A stretch of DNA of 10,249 nucleotides from SZUA-442 sp051011415 (GTDB lineage Bacteria; Actinomycetota; Acidimicrobiia; Spongiisociales; UBA5794): positions 1 to 10,249 of the forward strand of contig JBPCTY010000015.1 in the NCBI GenBank assembly GCA_051011415.1, read 5' to 3'. Shown in pieces: positions 1-7,393 of the stretch (its first letter is position 1; each line of letters begins with the position of its first letter). Position numbers and translations under genes: made by a program. The notes under the pieces were generated by a model. It saw only the letters and a program-made list of their open reading frames with translations. It did no database searches and was not told the origin of the DNA.

Positions 1-948
1 ATCGAACCGCTTGAGGATCTGGAACGAATCAAGGGCAAGACGATCCTCATGATCGTCGGGTTCACACTCGCGATCTACTTCCTCATCCCCCAACTTGCTC
101 AAACGGATTTCGGGGCAGTCCTCGACGCTGACTGGAGGTGGCTGCCGGTGATCCTCGTGGCTTCGTTCATCACGTATGTCGGCGCCGCATGGAACATCAT
201 GGGATCCGTCCCAGATCGAATACGCCTCGTGCCGACAGTGTTTGCACAGTTTGCGGGAACGTTCATCAATCGAATCACCCCCGTCAAAGTCGGTGGCATG
301 GCGACAAACGTGCGCTATCTGCAGAAGTCGGGAGTCGATACGCCAGTGGCAATCGCTGGAATCGGCGTGAGCAGCGTTGGAACCTTCATGGTCCATATCA
401 GCTTGCTCATCATGAGCGTCGTCTTCGTTGGTCGCAACGCGGGCGACTTCATCAAGCTGCCATCTGGGACCGCAGTCCTGGTGGGGCTTGTGGCGCTATT
501 CACCCTTGCGAGCCTGGTCTGGTTCCTCCCCGTCGGACGCAAGCTCTTCATGACGAAGGTCTGGCCCATCCTCAAGCAGTCCGGCCAGGGAATCGCACAG
601 GTCGCAACGAGCCCCCGAAACGCAGTCATGCTCTTCGGGGGAGCATTCGTGATGATCATGTCGTACATCACAGCGCTGTGGTTCAGCCTTGAGGCGTTTG
701 GCGGAGGTCTGACGTTCGTTGGAGTAGCAGTCGTCTTCCTTGCGGGTCAGGCGTTGGGCCAAGCAGCGCCAACACCGGGTGGCATCGGCGCAACCGAAGC
801 CGCGATGATCGCTGCGATGACTGCGCTAGGGCTTGATGCGGCGATCGCCGTGCCAACAGTGTTCCTGTATCGAGTTGCGACCTTCTGGCTACCGATTCTT
901 CCTGGGTTTCTCTCACTGAGAAAGCTCGAAGCCGACGACATCCTCTGA
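1..948 (+). CDS. Flippase-like integral membrane protein (LPG synthase TM / UPF0104 family), 5' end missing
   Basis: The frame is open from base 1, so the true start lies upstream and 315 codons are visible, ending at TGA 946-948. The ATG at 49 falls inside a basic stretch (ERIKGK) just before the first membrane helix and is probably not the start. About seven hydrophobic segments are visible. Two signatures typify the lysylphosphatidylglycerol-synthase transmembrane / flippase-like family: NRITPVKVGGMATNVRYLQK near visible residues 80-99, and PTPGGIGATEAA near the C-terminus. The ending, a helix followed by a short LRKLE tail, is also usual. Actinobacterial members are often long proteins with extra N-terminal domains, which could lie outside the window. 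The family moves or modifies lipids or polyprenyl-linked substrates in the cytoplasmic membrane. The substrate here cannot be read from sequence. The PAP2 phosphatase gene follows after 7 bases, which suggests co-transcription and a lipid-linked role (inference). Confidence 0.85.
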   Translation: MEPLEDLERIKGKTILMIVGFTLAIYFLIPQLAQTDFGAVLDADWRWLPVILVASFITYVGAAWNIMGSVPDRIRLVPTVFAQFAGTFINRITPVKVGGMATNVRYLQKSGVDTPVAIAGIGVSSVGTFMVHISLLIMSVVFVGRNAGDFIKLPSGTAVLVGLVALFTLASLVWFLPVGRKLFMTKVWPILKQSGQGIAQVATSPRNAVMLFGGAFVMIMSYITALWFSLEAFGGGLTFVGVAVVFLAGQALGQAAPTPGGIGATEAAMIAAMTALGLDAAIAVPTVFLYRVATFWLPILPGFLSLRKLEADDIL

Positions 949-955
949 GCGTCCG

Positions 956-1618
956 GTGCAGGTCGAACACGCATTGGTCGAGGATCACCCTGCAGCGCTA
1001 GCCGTCGGCGCTGTGCTGTGGGTCCTCAGTGCATTCCTGCTTGTTGCTATGGCAGTCGACGAGTGGGCAGCGCAAATCCAGACCATCGACGATGCCGTCT
1101 GGGAGTGGGTCGTTCGCCACGAGAACAACGTGCTGGTAGCGATCGGAAAGGTGTTTGACCTCATCGGAAGCGTGTGGGTGGTGACACCGGTGATCATCGT
1201 GGTCATCGGTTGGCTTGTCCTGCGCAAACGATGGCTTCACCTCACTGGGTTCGTAAGCGCCATGGTCGTCAGCCAGCTGATGATTGGTCCGATCAAGGAC
1301 CTGTATGAGCGGCCCCGACCCCCGCTTCCCTTGGTCGAGACAAGCTCATGGTCGTTTCCGTCGGGACATGCGACCGCGACCGCAGCGATTGCAGTTGCTT
1401 TGGTGTTCATCGTGGTGCCCGCCGGTGCACAGCGACGCAACCTCGTTCTAGCTGCAGCTCTGTTCTCGGTACTGATGGCGTCTAGCCGTGTCTACCTGCG
1501 AGCCCATTGGCTCAGCGATGTGCTTGCAGGAGTCGCGATTGGCGCAGGCGTCTCAGTGCTGTGCATGACCGCAGTTTCCTGGGTATATCAACGACGGACT
1601 GAGGTCGAACCGAACTAG
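956..1618 (+). CDS. PAP2-family membrane phosphatase (lipid phosphatase-like)
   Basis: This is a 220-residue protein with a GTG start 7 bases after the upstream stop, so it is probably translated from the same message. All three phosphatidic acid phosphatase type 2 motifs are intact. KX6RP is K114-P122 (KDLYERPRP). PSGH is residues 135-138. SRX5HX3D runs from S177-R178 through H184 to D188. These give the expected catalytic histidines and phosphate-binding arginines. Five or six hydrophobic segments surround them, with helices near 15-34, 74-90, 96-112, 142-156, 163-176 and 189-209. Family members remove phosphate from phosphatidic acid, phosphatidylglycerol phosphate or undecaprenyl pyrophosphate at the outer face of the membrane. 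The substrate cannot be told apart from sequence. The neighbouring flippase-like gene fits a lipid or lipid-carrier substrate. No strong ribosome binding site is visible. Its stop shares CTAG with the stop of the convergent gene. Confidence 0.93.
   Translation: MQVEHALVEDHPAALAVGAVLWVLSAFLLVAMAVDEWAAQIQTIDDAVWEWVVRHENNVLVAIGKVFDLIGSVWVVTPVIIVVIGWLVLRKRWLHLTGFVSAMVVSQLMIGPIKDLYERPRPPLPLVETSSWSFPSGHATATAAIAVALVFIVVPAGAQRRNLVLAAALFSVLMASSRVYLRAHWLSDVLAGVAIGAGVSVLCMTAVSWVYQRRTEVEPN
1615..1618. other. CTAG shared by two convergent stop codons
   Basis: TAG of the PAP2 gene (1616-1618) and TAG of the PH-like gene (minus strand, 1617-1615) are read from the same CTAG palindrome, so the convergent genes overlap by 4 bases and no terminator can lie between them. 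Confidence 0.95.
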
Positions 1619-2178
1619 GCGCCGGCAGCGGCGGCTTCGCCGGCAGCGATACGCGCATCAGATTCGGCCTCAGCCTCTCCGTGCTCCGCCTCGTCGAGCT
1701 CGTTCAGCAGATCATTCATATGGTGGAACCCAAACTTCACGCCTTCGAGCTCGAATCGTTCGCCGGTCGCTTCGTCCTCGATGATTGCTGTGCGGACGGT
1801 CGCACGCTTCTTCAACGTCACAGCGAGGTCATCTCGGTCAAGAACGTGGAGCACTTCGAGGTGCCTCGCCAAGAGTGTGGCCTGCCCCATCTTTGTTGCG
1901 AGTATGTACAGCTTCGTCGGTGTTGCAGCAAGCACCACGACGGGTGGAACACCCTTTCCAGCGGATGCCAGAGTTCCCACAGCCATACCGCCAGCAGCAC
2001 CTGCTGCTTGTGCCCACGAGTCTCCGCCGCTGACTGCTCCGCCGGCCAACGACCCGGCAGCCGCACCAGCGGCGCGCTTCCAGGTCATTCCCTTGGGCTG
2101 AAAATCACCTGCTACAAGGATCTCGTCGTCGCCCGTGGCCTCCACGGACATCTGAACCAGCTTTTCTTTCGAAGCCAT
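1615..2178 (-). CDS. Uncharacterised small protein with glycine-rich segment and PH-like fold
   Basis: This is a 187-residue protein of unknown function. A short N-terminal strand region (10-30) is followed by a strongly Gly/Ala-rich, weakly hydrophobic stretch (36-74). The core (78-155) has alternating strands: VVVLAATPTKLYILATK, then HLEVLHVLDRDDLAVTLKK, then a turn with DEATGERFELEG. This strand pattern resembles bacterial PH-like domains, but that assignment comes from pattern only. The C-terminal tail (162-187) is rich in Ala and Glu and probably disordered. There is no signal peptide. The Gly/Ala stretch could form a membrane-inserting hairpin, which would make it membrane-associated (inference). 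The start is well supported: an AGGAGG lies 4 bases upstream of the ATG. It lies 68 bases downstream of the carbonic anhydrase gene on the same strand and may be transcribed with it or have its own promoter. Confidence 0.8.
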   Translation of the reverse strand: MASKEKLVQMSVEATGDDEILVAGDFQPKGMTWKRAAGAAAGSLAGGAVSGGDSWAQAAGAAGGMAVGTLASAGKGVPPVVVLAATPTKLYILATKMGQATLLARHLEVLHVLDRDDLAVTLKKRATVRTAIIEDEATGERFELEGVKFGFHHMNDLLNELDEAEHGEAEAESDARIAAGEAAAAGA

Positions 2179-2182
2179 GGGC

Positions 2183-2188
2183 CCTCCT
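2183..2188 (-). promoter_or_regulatory. Ribosome binding site of the PH-like protein gene
   Basis: On the minus strand the sequence AGGAGG is followed by GCCC and then the ATG at 2178. It is one of only two near-perfect Shine-Dalgarno sequences I noticed in the window and fixes the start of the 187-residue gene. Confidence 0.75.
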
Positions 2189-2246
2189 GGGTCTGCGATG
2201 CACGGCAGTCAGGACATTAGGCCCCCCGTTGTCTCAGCTTGCCGGT

Positions 2247-2906
2247 TCAGCGTTGCACGATCCGTCGTCCGTGGAGAGGCTGCACAGGTCGATTCGACGC
2301 CCCTTGGAGGCGTGTCAGTTCTTCGAGCTGAGACTGTGCAAACTGGATGGGTTCCTTGAATACGTACCAGGACACCCCTTCGGTACACGGAGGGGTGGTC
2401 AGAGAACCGCTGTAGGAGTACACCGGTCGCTGATCCGCCGGGAGGAGACCAGCAATGTCTGCGGGGACGGTGTCGTCCTCAGGGTCGCTCTTTAGGAACA
2501 GTGCTGCCTCGGGCGAATGTACCCCCTCGTCGACCAAGACTCCCAGAACGACAAATCGTTCGTCGTCATCAGTGTGGACGATGTGGATTTCAGCCGCCGC
2601 CTGATGGTTCCCTATTACGTGCTCCGCTGGCGTGTGGATGTGGATGCCGGCGAGACGCAACCTCCTGCTTCCAACAGCAGCGATTGCGGGAACCTCGGGG
2701 ACCAGCTGGACACCGTGGCTAGTGAACGAACGCGACATCGGGATGTCCCCCGGTGCGATGTCGATGTCATCGACATGTCCCACGATCGCCTCTCCGAGGT
2801 CCACCGGCGATTGTCGATACCCGACATCTGCCATCACCCAGGCTGGGTCAAGGCTCCCCCACTGCTCGGGGCCCGTCGGTGGTTCGTAGCTCCATTCAGC
2901 TGTCAT
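2247..2906 (-). CDS. Alpha-class carbonic anhydrase without signal peptide
   Basis: It interconverts CO2 and bicarbonate using a zinc ion. Numbering is from the ATG at 2906, giving 219 residues. The zinc ligands H89 and H91 (GIHIHTPAEH) and H108 (AEIHIVH) are present. So are the gatekeeper E95, the TTPPC motif with T171, a histidine at 64 placed like the classic proton shuttle, an N-terminal WSYEPP with RQSPVDL at 31-37, and a C-terminal NRPVQPLHGR. All catalytic residues are therefore intact. A TTG at 2930 would add eight residues but has no ribosome site. The ATG, 11 bases inside the end of the upstream VanZ-RDD gene, fits translational coupling. Most bacterial alpha enzymes are exported and carry a disulfide. 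This one has no signal peptide and a single cysteine (C174), so it should be cytoplasmic (inference). The length matches a mature bacterial alpha enzyme. Confidence 0.93.
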   Translation of the reverse strand: MTAEWSYEPPTGPEQWGSLDPAWVMADVGYRQSPVDLGEAIVGHVDDIDIAPGDIPMSRSFTSHGVQLVPEVPAIAAVGSRRLRLAGIHIHTPAEHVIGNHQAAAEIHIVHTDDDERFVVLGVLVDEGVHSPEAALFLKSDPEDDTVPADIAGLLPADQRPVYSYSGSLTTPPCTEGVSWYVFKEPIQFAQSQLEELTRLQGASNRPVQPLHGRRIVQR

Positions 2907-4002
2907 CTGCCCCGCTCTTGGTTGTCTCAAGTGATCGTCGAGTAACGACCGTCACCCCCGCCGCTGACCCGCTGACACTACGACGCTTTCGATCGATGAA
3001 CACGCCAGCGAGCTCATACGCAAACACGATGGCTGCGGCTGCGATGGGGCTCCACGCTGCAATCGCAAGAAACACAAGCCACCTGAGAGCGAACCGAATG
3101 GCAGATCTGCCCGGTGGCATTCGCTGACTTGGCGGAGTCGTCTGTGCAAGCCACACCGCTATCTGGCCAGGGGTCGCGCGATCACGGCGTATGAGTGGAA
3201 CGATGAGCCAAATCATGCTCCCGACGACCACCGAAGTCAGGACCACGAGCCAGTGGTCGATGAACTCTCCCGTTGTTCGTTCCCCTCCGAAGATCAAAGC
3301 CTCAAGCACGATGAGCAGTAGAACGGTGAGCCCCCAGACCAGGAGATCGAGTCCTCCTGCTGCGACTCTTCTCCCAACGAGTGGTACCGAAGTATCAGCG
3401 ACAGGTGGAGGATCCGGATCCGGAAGAAATCTGATCGTCGCCTTGGCGAGCAGCCAGCCACAGGCAGCACCGGTCGTATTCAGGATCAGATCGTCTACGT
3501 CGGCCAGCCGATAAGGGCAGCCAGCGGCACCCCACAAAGCAGTCCCCTGGGTGAGCTCAATGAACAGCGACACAAGGAGACCGATACCGAGGACGCTCGC
3601 CAGGCCGCGGCGGTACCGGTACACGAGAACAAATCCGAGCGGAACAAACAGCACAATGTTGAAGAGCACTTGCCACAAGGTTGCAGAGGTGGCCAGCCCG
3701 ACGAGCCCTTCGGCCTCAATGACCCGAACCAGGTCTCCCACGAAGGAGAACGGCTGAAGCTGCCAGAACGAGACGTTCTCTCTAAGCGTGCAGAAGTCAT
3801 CCGTGGTTTCCGGCAGTGGAAACATCGTGAAGGCGATGAGACCGCAGACGTACAGGAAGGTTGCACCGGTCACCAAGGCAGGAACGCCCGCAAACCGGCC
3901 GTGCCTTCGATAGTGGAAATACACCAGTGGCCACAAGGCAAGCGGGATGAGGACAACAAACAGAGCGATAGCGATCCTGAACTCAAGACCCCAGACGCTC
4001 AC
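2896..4002 (-). CDS. VanZ-RDD fusion membrane protein
   Basis: This 368-residue protein has two domains. The VanZ-like half (about 5-192) has four or five helices and the family's conserved polar patches: N115 with FVPLGF at 119-124, IELTQ at 148-152, and the R165-LADVDDLILNT run. The RDD-like half (about 205-355) has VGRRVAAGGLDLLVWG (R211-R212, D219), a second helix pair, IRRDRATPGQ at 271-280, and a third helix pair. The last RDD signature is degenerate: the usual HD before the AGT is replaced by SG in RRSVSGSAAGV. VanZ was named from low-level teicoplanin resistance, and RDD proteins are often linked to ion or solute transport. Neither role can be assigned here. The GTG start overlaps the MFS stop as GTGA, and the end overlaps the carbonic anhydrase start, so it sits in the middle of a coupled three-gene unit. 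Confidence 0.88.
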   Translation of the reverse strand: MSVWGLEFRIAIALFVVLIPLALWPLVYFHYRRHGRFAGVPALVTGATFLYVCGLIAFTMFPLPETTDDFCTLRENVSFWQLQPFSFVGDLVRVIEAEGLVGLATSATLWQVLFNIVLFVPLGFVLVYRYRRGLASVLGIGLLVSLFIELTQGTALWGAAGCPYRLADVDDLILNTTGAACGWLLAKATIRFLPDPDPPPVADTSVPLVGRRVAAGGLDLLVWGLTVLLLIVLEALIFGGERTTGEFIDHWLVVLTSVVVGSMIWLIVPLIRRDRATPGQIAVWLAQTTPPSQRMPPGRSAIRFALRWLVFLAIAAWSPIAAAAIVFAYELAGVFIDRKRRSVSGSAAGVTVVTRRSLETTKSGADDS

Positions 4003-5156
4003 GAACGGTCCTCCTCGTCGGATCCCACCTGATCCACCGTTCGTGGATCGGATGGAGGAAGACGATCCCGACCTTCTTTCACGCCAACCACGGACAGGCC
4101 GCTCACCATCGCTCCGAGTGCCGATGTCACGGCAAGGGCGGTGAGTGCTCCGGCATCTACGAAGATTCCGCCGAATGCAGGACCACCTGCGCGACCGAGC
4201 GCCAGCACGCCTTGACCGTCACCCGCACGCTCGCTCGGCTCAAGGGATCGGTCGACAAGCATCTGAAGCACCCCCGGAATACCCATCCAGAAAGCAAATC
4301 CCCACCAGGCCATTCCAATGAAGAAGAAGGGTCTTGGACCGAGCACGCTGAGGGCCATTGCAGGTCCGATCGTTGCAAGGAACCAGCCGGGATACTTGTG
4401 GAAGGCCGAGAGCCTTGCCCCGATGAGTCCCCCGCCGGCGTTCAGGCTGAACGCGATCGAGGCCGCGACAGCCGATAGCCCATGGATATCACGAGCCACG
4501 ATCGTTTGGTTGATGAATACCGACGACCCAAAGAAGGTGAGCGCAAACAGCGACACGAGCAGGATCCGGTTCGAGCGTGAACCTGAGATCACTCCACGCG
4601 CTCTTCGCCGACCGGAAACCGGAGCCCACAGCACTGCTGCTGGTATCGCAGCAATCGCGAGGAACACGAACACAGCCTGATCCCCACCCCTGGTCGCGAT
4701 GACAGAGATGAGCGGTGCGGCGACAAGCGCTGTCACCGGCCCGGTCGAAGCAATCGATGACATCGACCTCTTGCGCTTCATCGCGTTGGTCCAGGTGAGC
4801 CAGGTCATCGTCCCGGCAGCGAGCCCGGCAAACAATCGAATCACGACCAGAACGGCGTAGAAGCCAGCGAACGCTGACAACAGATTCAGCACGACAAGAG
4901 CCGCAGCACTTGCCCTTAGGATGCGGCCGTTTGGTCTAAGCAGGCGCGGAAACAAGAAGTTTGCTGCTGCGAACGCACCGACCTGGACTACAGAGATCGC
5001 ACCGGCTGAGCCCTCCGACACCCCGTAGTGCTCAGCGATCGGCGAGATAAGGAACGGAGTCGACGAAAACAAAAGAGTTACCGCTGATGTCGCAGCGATA
5101 AGAGCAAGGGGTGCGCCAGACCGCCCGCCGTAGAGAACCCTTGATGGAACCTGCAT
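3999..5156 (-). CDS. Major facilitator superfamily transporter
   Basis: This 385-residue membrane protein has about twelve hydrophobic segments in the two-bundle arrangement of MFS secondary transporters. The N-terminal bundle spans about residues 15-180. A basic, Arg-rich cytoplasmic loop covers 181-197 (SGRRRARG), and the second bundle spans about 198-358. The loop between helices 2 and 3 reads FPRLLRPNGRIL (69-80), the usual position of the MFS motif A, although the canonical GxLaDrxGrr is not kept. The acidic tail (359-385) is soluble. Sugar, drug and metabolite exporters all share this layout, so the substrate is unknown. The start ATG has only a weak ribosome site. Its stop overlaps the GTG of the VanZ-RDD gene (GTGA), which makes the two genes translationally coupled. 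The aminotransferase gene ends 68 bases upstream. Confidence 0.88.
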   Translation of the reverse strand: MQVPSRVLYGGRSGAPLALIAATSAVTLLFSSTPFLISPIAEHYGVSEGSAGAISVVQVGAFAAANFLFPRLLRPNGRILRASAAALVVLNLLSAFAGFYAVLVVIRLFAGLAAGTMTWLTWTNAMKRKRSMSSIASTGPVTALVAAPLISVIATRGGDQAVFVFLAIAAIPAAVLWAPVSGRRRARGVISGSRSNRILLVSLFALTFFGSSVFINQTIVARDIHGLSAVAASIAFSLNAGGGLIGARLSAFHKYPGWFLATIGPAMALSVLGPRPFFFIGMAWWGFAFWMGIPGVLQMLVDRSLEPSERAGDGQGVLALGRAGGPAFGGIFVDAGALTALAVTSALGAMVSGLSVVGVKEGRDRLPPSDPRTVDQVGSDEEDRS

Positions 5157-5224
5157 GTCCCGATTATCGCCTCAGGCCGGATCAGACCGTGCCAACCCGG
5201 CTGAAGCGCACTCGTGACCGAGGC

Positions 5225-6442
5225 TTAAGGAAGATCCTCGATGGCCCCAAGAACGCGATCCACTTCCGAAAGCGTGTTGTAGTGAACAAACCCAATCCGA
5301 ACGAGTCCGTCCTGTTCGCGGTTCAGGTGCTTCATCACTTCGACGGCGTAGTAGTTGCCGGACCACACGAAAATGCCCTGGGCACCCAGCACCTCCGAAA
5401 CCTCCCCGCTGGAAACCCCATCGACTTCGATAGCGAAGGTCGGTGTTCGGCCTTCGGAACCCGTTTTCCCGAACAGGTTCACCCGTGGCATCTCGGCGAC
5501 TCCGGCGAGGAACCGGCTGGAGAGAGCGGCTTCGTATGCGCCAATGTCCTTGTACGAGGAAACAAGGCGTGCACGACGATCGGGGCCGGTTCCGAAACTG
5601 GCGATGTAGTCGACAGCGCTTGTCACTCCCGCGAGGCTTTCGAACGACTGCGTTCCGGTCTCCCACTTGTCCGGAGCGTGGGCCGGTGCGGGTCTCAGCC
5701 GGTAGGCCTCGAGCGACTCGAGGAGATCATGCCGCCCATAGAGACAGCCGGTGTGTGGCCCGAACCACTTATACGCAGACGCAACAAGAAAGTCCGTCCC
5801 TGTGGCCTTCACGTCGACAAGACCATGTGGTGTGTAGTGGACAGCATCAACGAAGGTAAGGGCACCGACCTCGTGGGCTGCCGCAACGATGTCCGCAACC
5901 GGTGTGATGGTGCCGACCGCATTGGATGCATGTGTGAAGGCGACAAGCTTCGTACGACCGTCGAGGTGACGTCGGACAGCTTCAACGGTGAGTTCACACC
6001 CTGAAGCGATGTCGAAATCTGCGAACCGAACTTCCACCTGAGCTTCAGCGGCAGCCTGTGTCCACGTCGAAACGTTGGCGTCGTGGTCGAGTCGAGTCAG
6101 AACGATGTTGTCGCCTGCACTCCACGTACGGGCGAGTGCTCTCGACACGCTGAAGGTAAGGGATGTCATGTTCTGGCCGAAGGCGATCTCGCTGGGCATG
6201 GCACCGAACAGATCTGCGACCGCGACCCTTGCCTCATCAGTCAGAACATCAGTCTCAGTGCTCGTAACGAACGGCCCGCCGAGATTGCTGCCGCCTCGCA
6301 CCATGTACGCACTCATGGCCTCGATCGCAGATGAGTGAACCTGGGTACCACCAGGGCCATCGAGGTACGCAGCCTGTTGTCCATCGACAGTGCGGCCAAG
6401 TGCAGGAAAGCCGCGTCGGGCGCGGGCAACATCGAAAGTCAT
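5225..6442 (-). CDS. Class V aminotransferase, cysteine-desulfurase-like (VC1184-type)
   Basis: This is a 405-residue PLP enzyme of fold type I. The visible landmarks are LDGPGGTQVH at 27-36 near the N-terminus, H120 placed to stack on the cofactor ring, THASNAVGT at 170-178, the cofactor-binding D199 (FVDAVHYTPHG), the Schiff-base lysine K225 in SAYKWFGPHTG, ETGTQSFESLAG at 261-272, and the substrate-carboxylate arginine R382 in VRIGFVHYNT. The overall pattern fits the desulfurase-like subfamily named after VC1184. The loop that carries the catalytic cysteine in SufS or CsdA reads VWSGNYYAVEV (359-369) here. The only two cysteines (149, 233) lie elsewhere. A sulfur-transfer role through a persulfide is therefore unlikely, and a lyase or aminotransferase reaction is possible (inference). 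It starts 39 bases after the parvulin gene on the same strand. Confidence 0.9.
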   Translation of the reverse strand: MTFDVARARRGFPALGRTVDGQQAAYLDGPGGTQVHSSAIEAMSAYMVRGGSNLGGPFVTSTETDVLTDEARVAVADLFGAMPSEIAFGQNMTSLTFSVSRALARTWSAGDNIVLTRLDHDANVSTWTQAAAEAQVEVRFADFDIASGCELTVEAVRRHLDGRTKLVAFTHASNAVGTITPVADIVAAAHEVGALTFVDAVHYTPHGLVDVKATGTDFLVASAYKWFGPHTGCLYGRHDLLESLEAYRLRPAPAHAPDKWETGTQSFESLAGVTSAVDYIASFGTGPDRRARLVSSYKDIGAYEAALSSRFLAGVAEMPRVNLFGKTGSEGRTPTFAIEVDGVSSGEVSEVLGAQGIFVWSGNYYAVEVMKHLNREQDGLVRIGFVHYNTLSEVDRVLGAIEDLP

Positions 6443-6481
6443 GGCGTCACGCTACCCATGCGGACGGCGCTTGAGAACGGG

Positions 6482-7393
6482 TCAGCTCGATCGAACGATC
6501 GCTGGACTCGGTTCCGTTACCCATTCGCCGTACTCCGATGGAACGTCAACCTCGGCTGCTGCGATGATCTCGAGAAACCACGCGTCCACCTCAGCGAGGG
6601 CTGCACCGGTCTGGAGCGAGGCTCGGACCTCGTCGAGGCTTGCCGTTGAACGCGAGGAGACGAGAAGAATGTGGTGGCCGAAATCTGACTCGACTGGACC
6701 AAACGGCTCATCGATTGGAGCCTCCAATGTTGCCGCCGCAAAGGTGGGTACGTATCCTTCGGGACTGGAACATCCAAGGTCTCCCCCATTCGCACCGGAA
6801 CCGGGATCAGTCGAGAGTTCTGCCGCGAGGTCCGCGAAGGACTCGCCCGCATCAAGACGAAGCAGAACGTCCTCTGCTTCTTCCTGTGTTTCCAAGAGAA
6901 TGTGGGCGGCGCATATTTCTGTCCATTCACCCGAATTCACATCGATCTCCGTCTGTGCTTCGGCATCAGAGATGGGTCTGCCCTCGGTCTCAAAGGCCTC
7001 AGTGACTCGCTCCTGGATGAGCAGCTGGCGCACGTAGCGCATCAGAAGGTCTTCGGTGATTCCCTGGGTGGCCGCAAACTCGGCGGCGCTTGGCGCTCCG
7101 ACCTCGGTGAGAAGCTTGGCGAGTTGATCATCAACGTCGCTCTCGGAAGCTGATACGCCCAGATCGGAAGCGGCTTCCTCGGTGATCCGCCACTGGATCA
7201 GCGTGGCGAGAGACTGGGAGAAGATGTCTTCGCTCTGTTCTCCCTCTTCAGAGATCAGGCTCTCGACTTCATCAACCGTGATGTCATATCCATCGACGGT
7301 GGCAGCGACGTCACCGGACCCACCACACGCTGCGGCGATGAGGGCGACTGCAACCACGAGAAGGACAAGCGAGAAAGTACGGGGGATCTGCAT
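6482..7393 (-). CDS. Parvulin-type peptidyl-prolyl isomerase lipoprotein (PrsA/SurA-like)
   Basis: This 303-residue protein is predicted to sit on the outer face of the cytoplasmic membrane and help fold exported proteins. Residues 1-22 form a short basic end and a hydrophobic core, followed by a lipobox-like AAAC with C23 as the lipidation site (the -3 Ala is less common than Leu). Residues 25-140 form a helical chaperone-like arm with a short SurA-N-type strand (VAATVDGYDITVDEVESL). The parvulin (PpiC) domain spans about 160-247: AAHILL (162-167), AGESFADLAAELSTDPGS, GGDLGCSSPEGYVPTF (203-218), and SDFGHHILLV. The active-site histidines (H164, H241), C208 and F218 are present. C161 and C208 occur as a pair. 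The final part (252-303) is a helical tail. Its upstream side is the 192-base divergent region, so it probably leads the minus-strand block. Confidence 0.92.
   Translation of the reverse strand: MQIPRTFSLVLLVVAVALIAAACGGSGDVAATVDGYDITVDEVESLISEEGEQSEDIFSQSLATLIQWRITEEAASDLGVSASESDVDDQLAKLLTEVGAPSAAEFAATQGITEDLLMRYVRQLLIQERVTEAFETEGRPISDAEAQTEIDVNSGEWTEICAAHILLETQEEAEDVLLRLDAGESFADLAAELSTDPGSGANGGDLGCSSPEGYVPTFAAATLEAPIDEPFGPVESDFGHHILLVSSRSTASLDEVRASLQTGAALAEVDAWFLEIIAAAEVDVPSEYGEWVTEPSPAIVRSS

Noticed and set aside
138..692. Plus-strand open frame of 184 codons within the flippase-like gene
   Set aside because: It is a different frame inside a well-supported membrane protein, rich in Arg and His, with no recognisable domain.
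1681..2220. Plus-strand open frame of 179 codons opposite the PH-like gene
   Set aside because: The minus-strand gene has an AGGAGG and protein-like strands. This frame is Cys/Ser/His-rich with no ribosome site.
2907..2930. TTG start giving the carbonic anhydrase eight more residues
   Set aside because: No ribosome site precedes the TTG, the extra residues are not part of the domain, and the ATG at 2906 is more plausible.
3400..3425. Repeated GGATCC motif
   Set aside because: It encodes a short Pro-Asp run in the linker of the VanZ-RDD protein. Similar GGATCC pairs near 9251-9270 are also within coding sequence.
5111..6004. Long plus-strand open frame of 297 codons opposite the aminotransferase and MFS start
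   Set aside because: It lies antisense to a clear PLP enzyme with intact motifs. Its composition is Arg/Cys-rich with no domain pattern, typical of a shadow frame.
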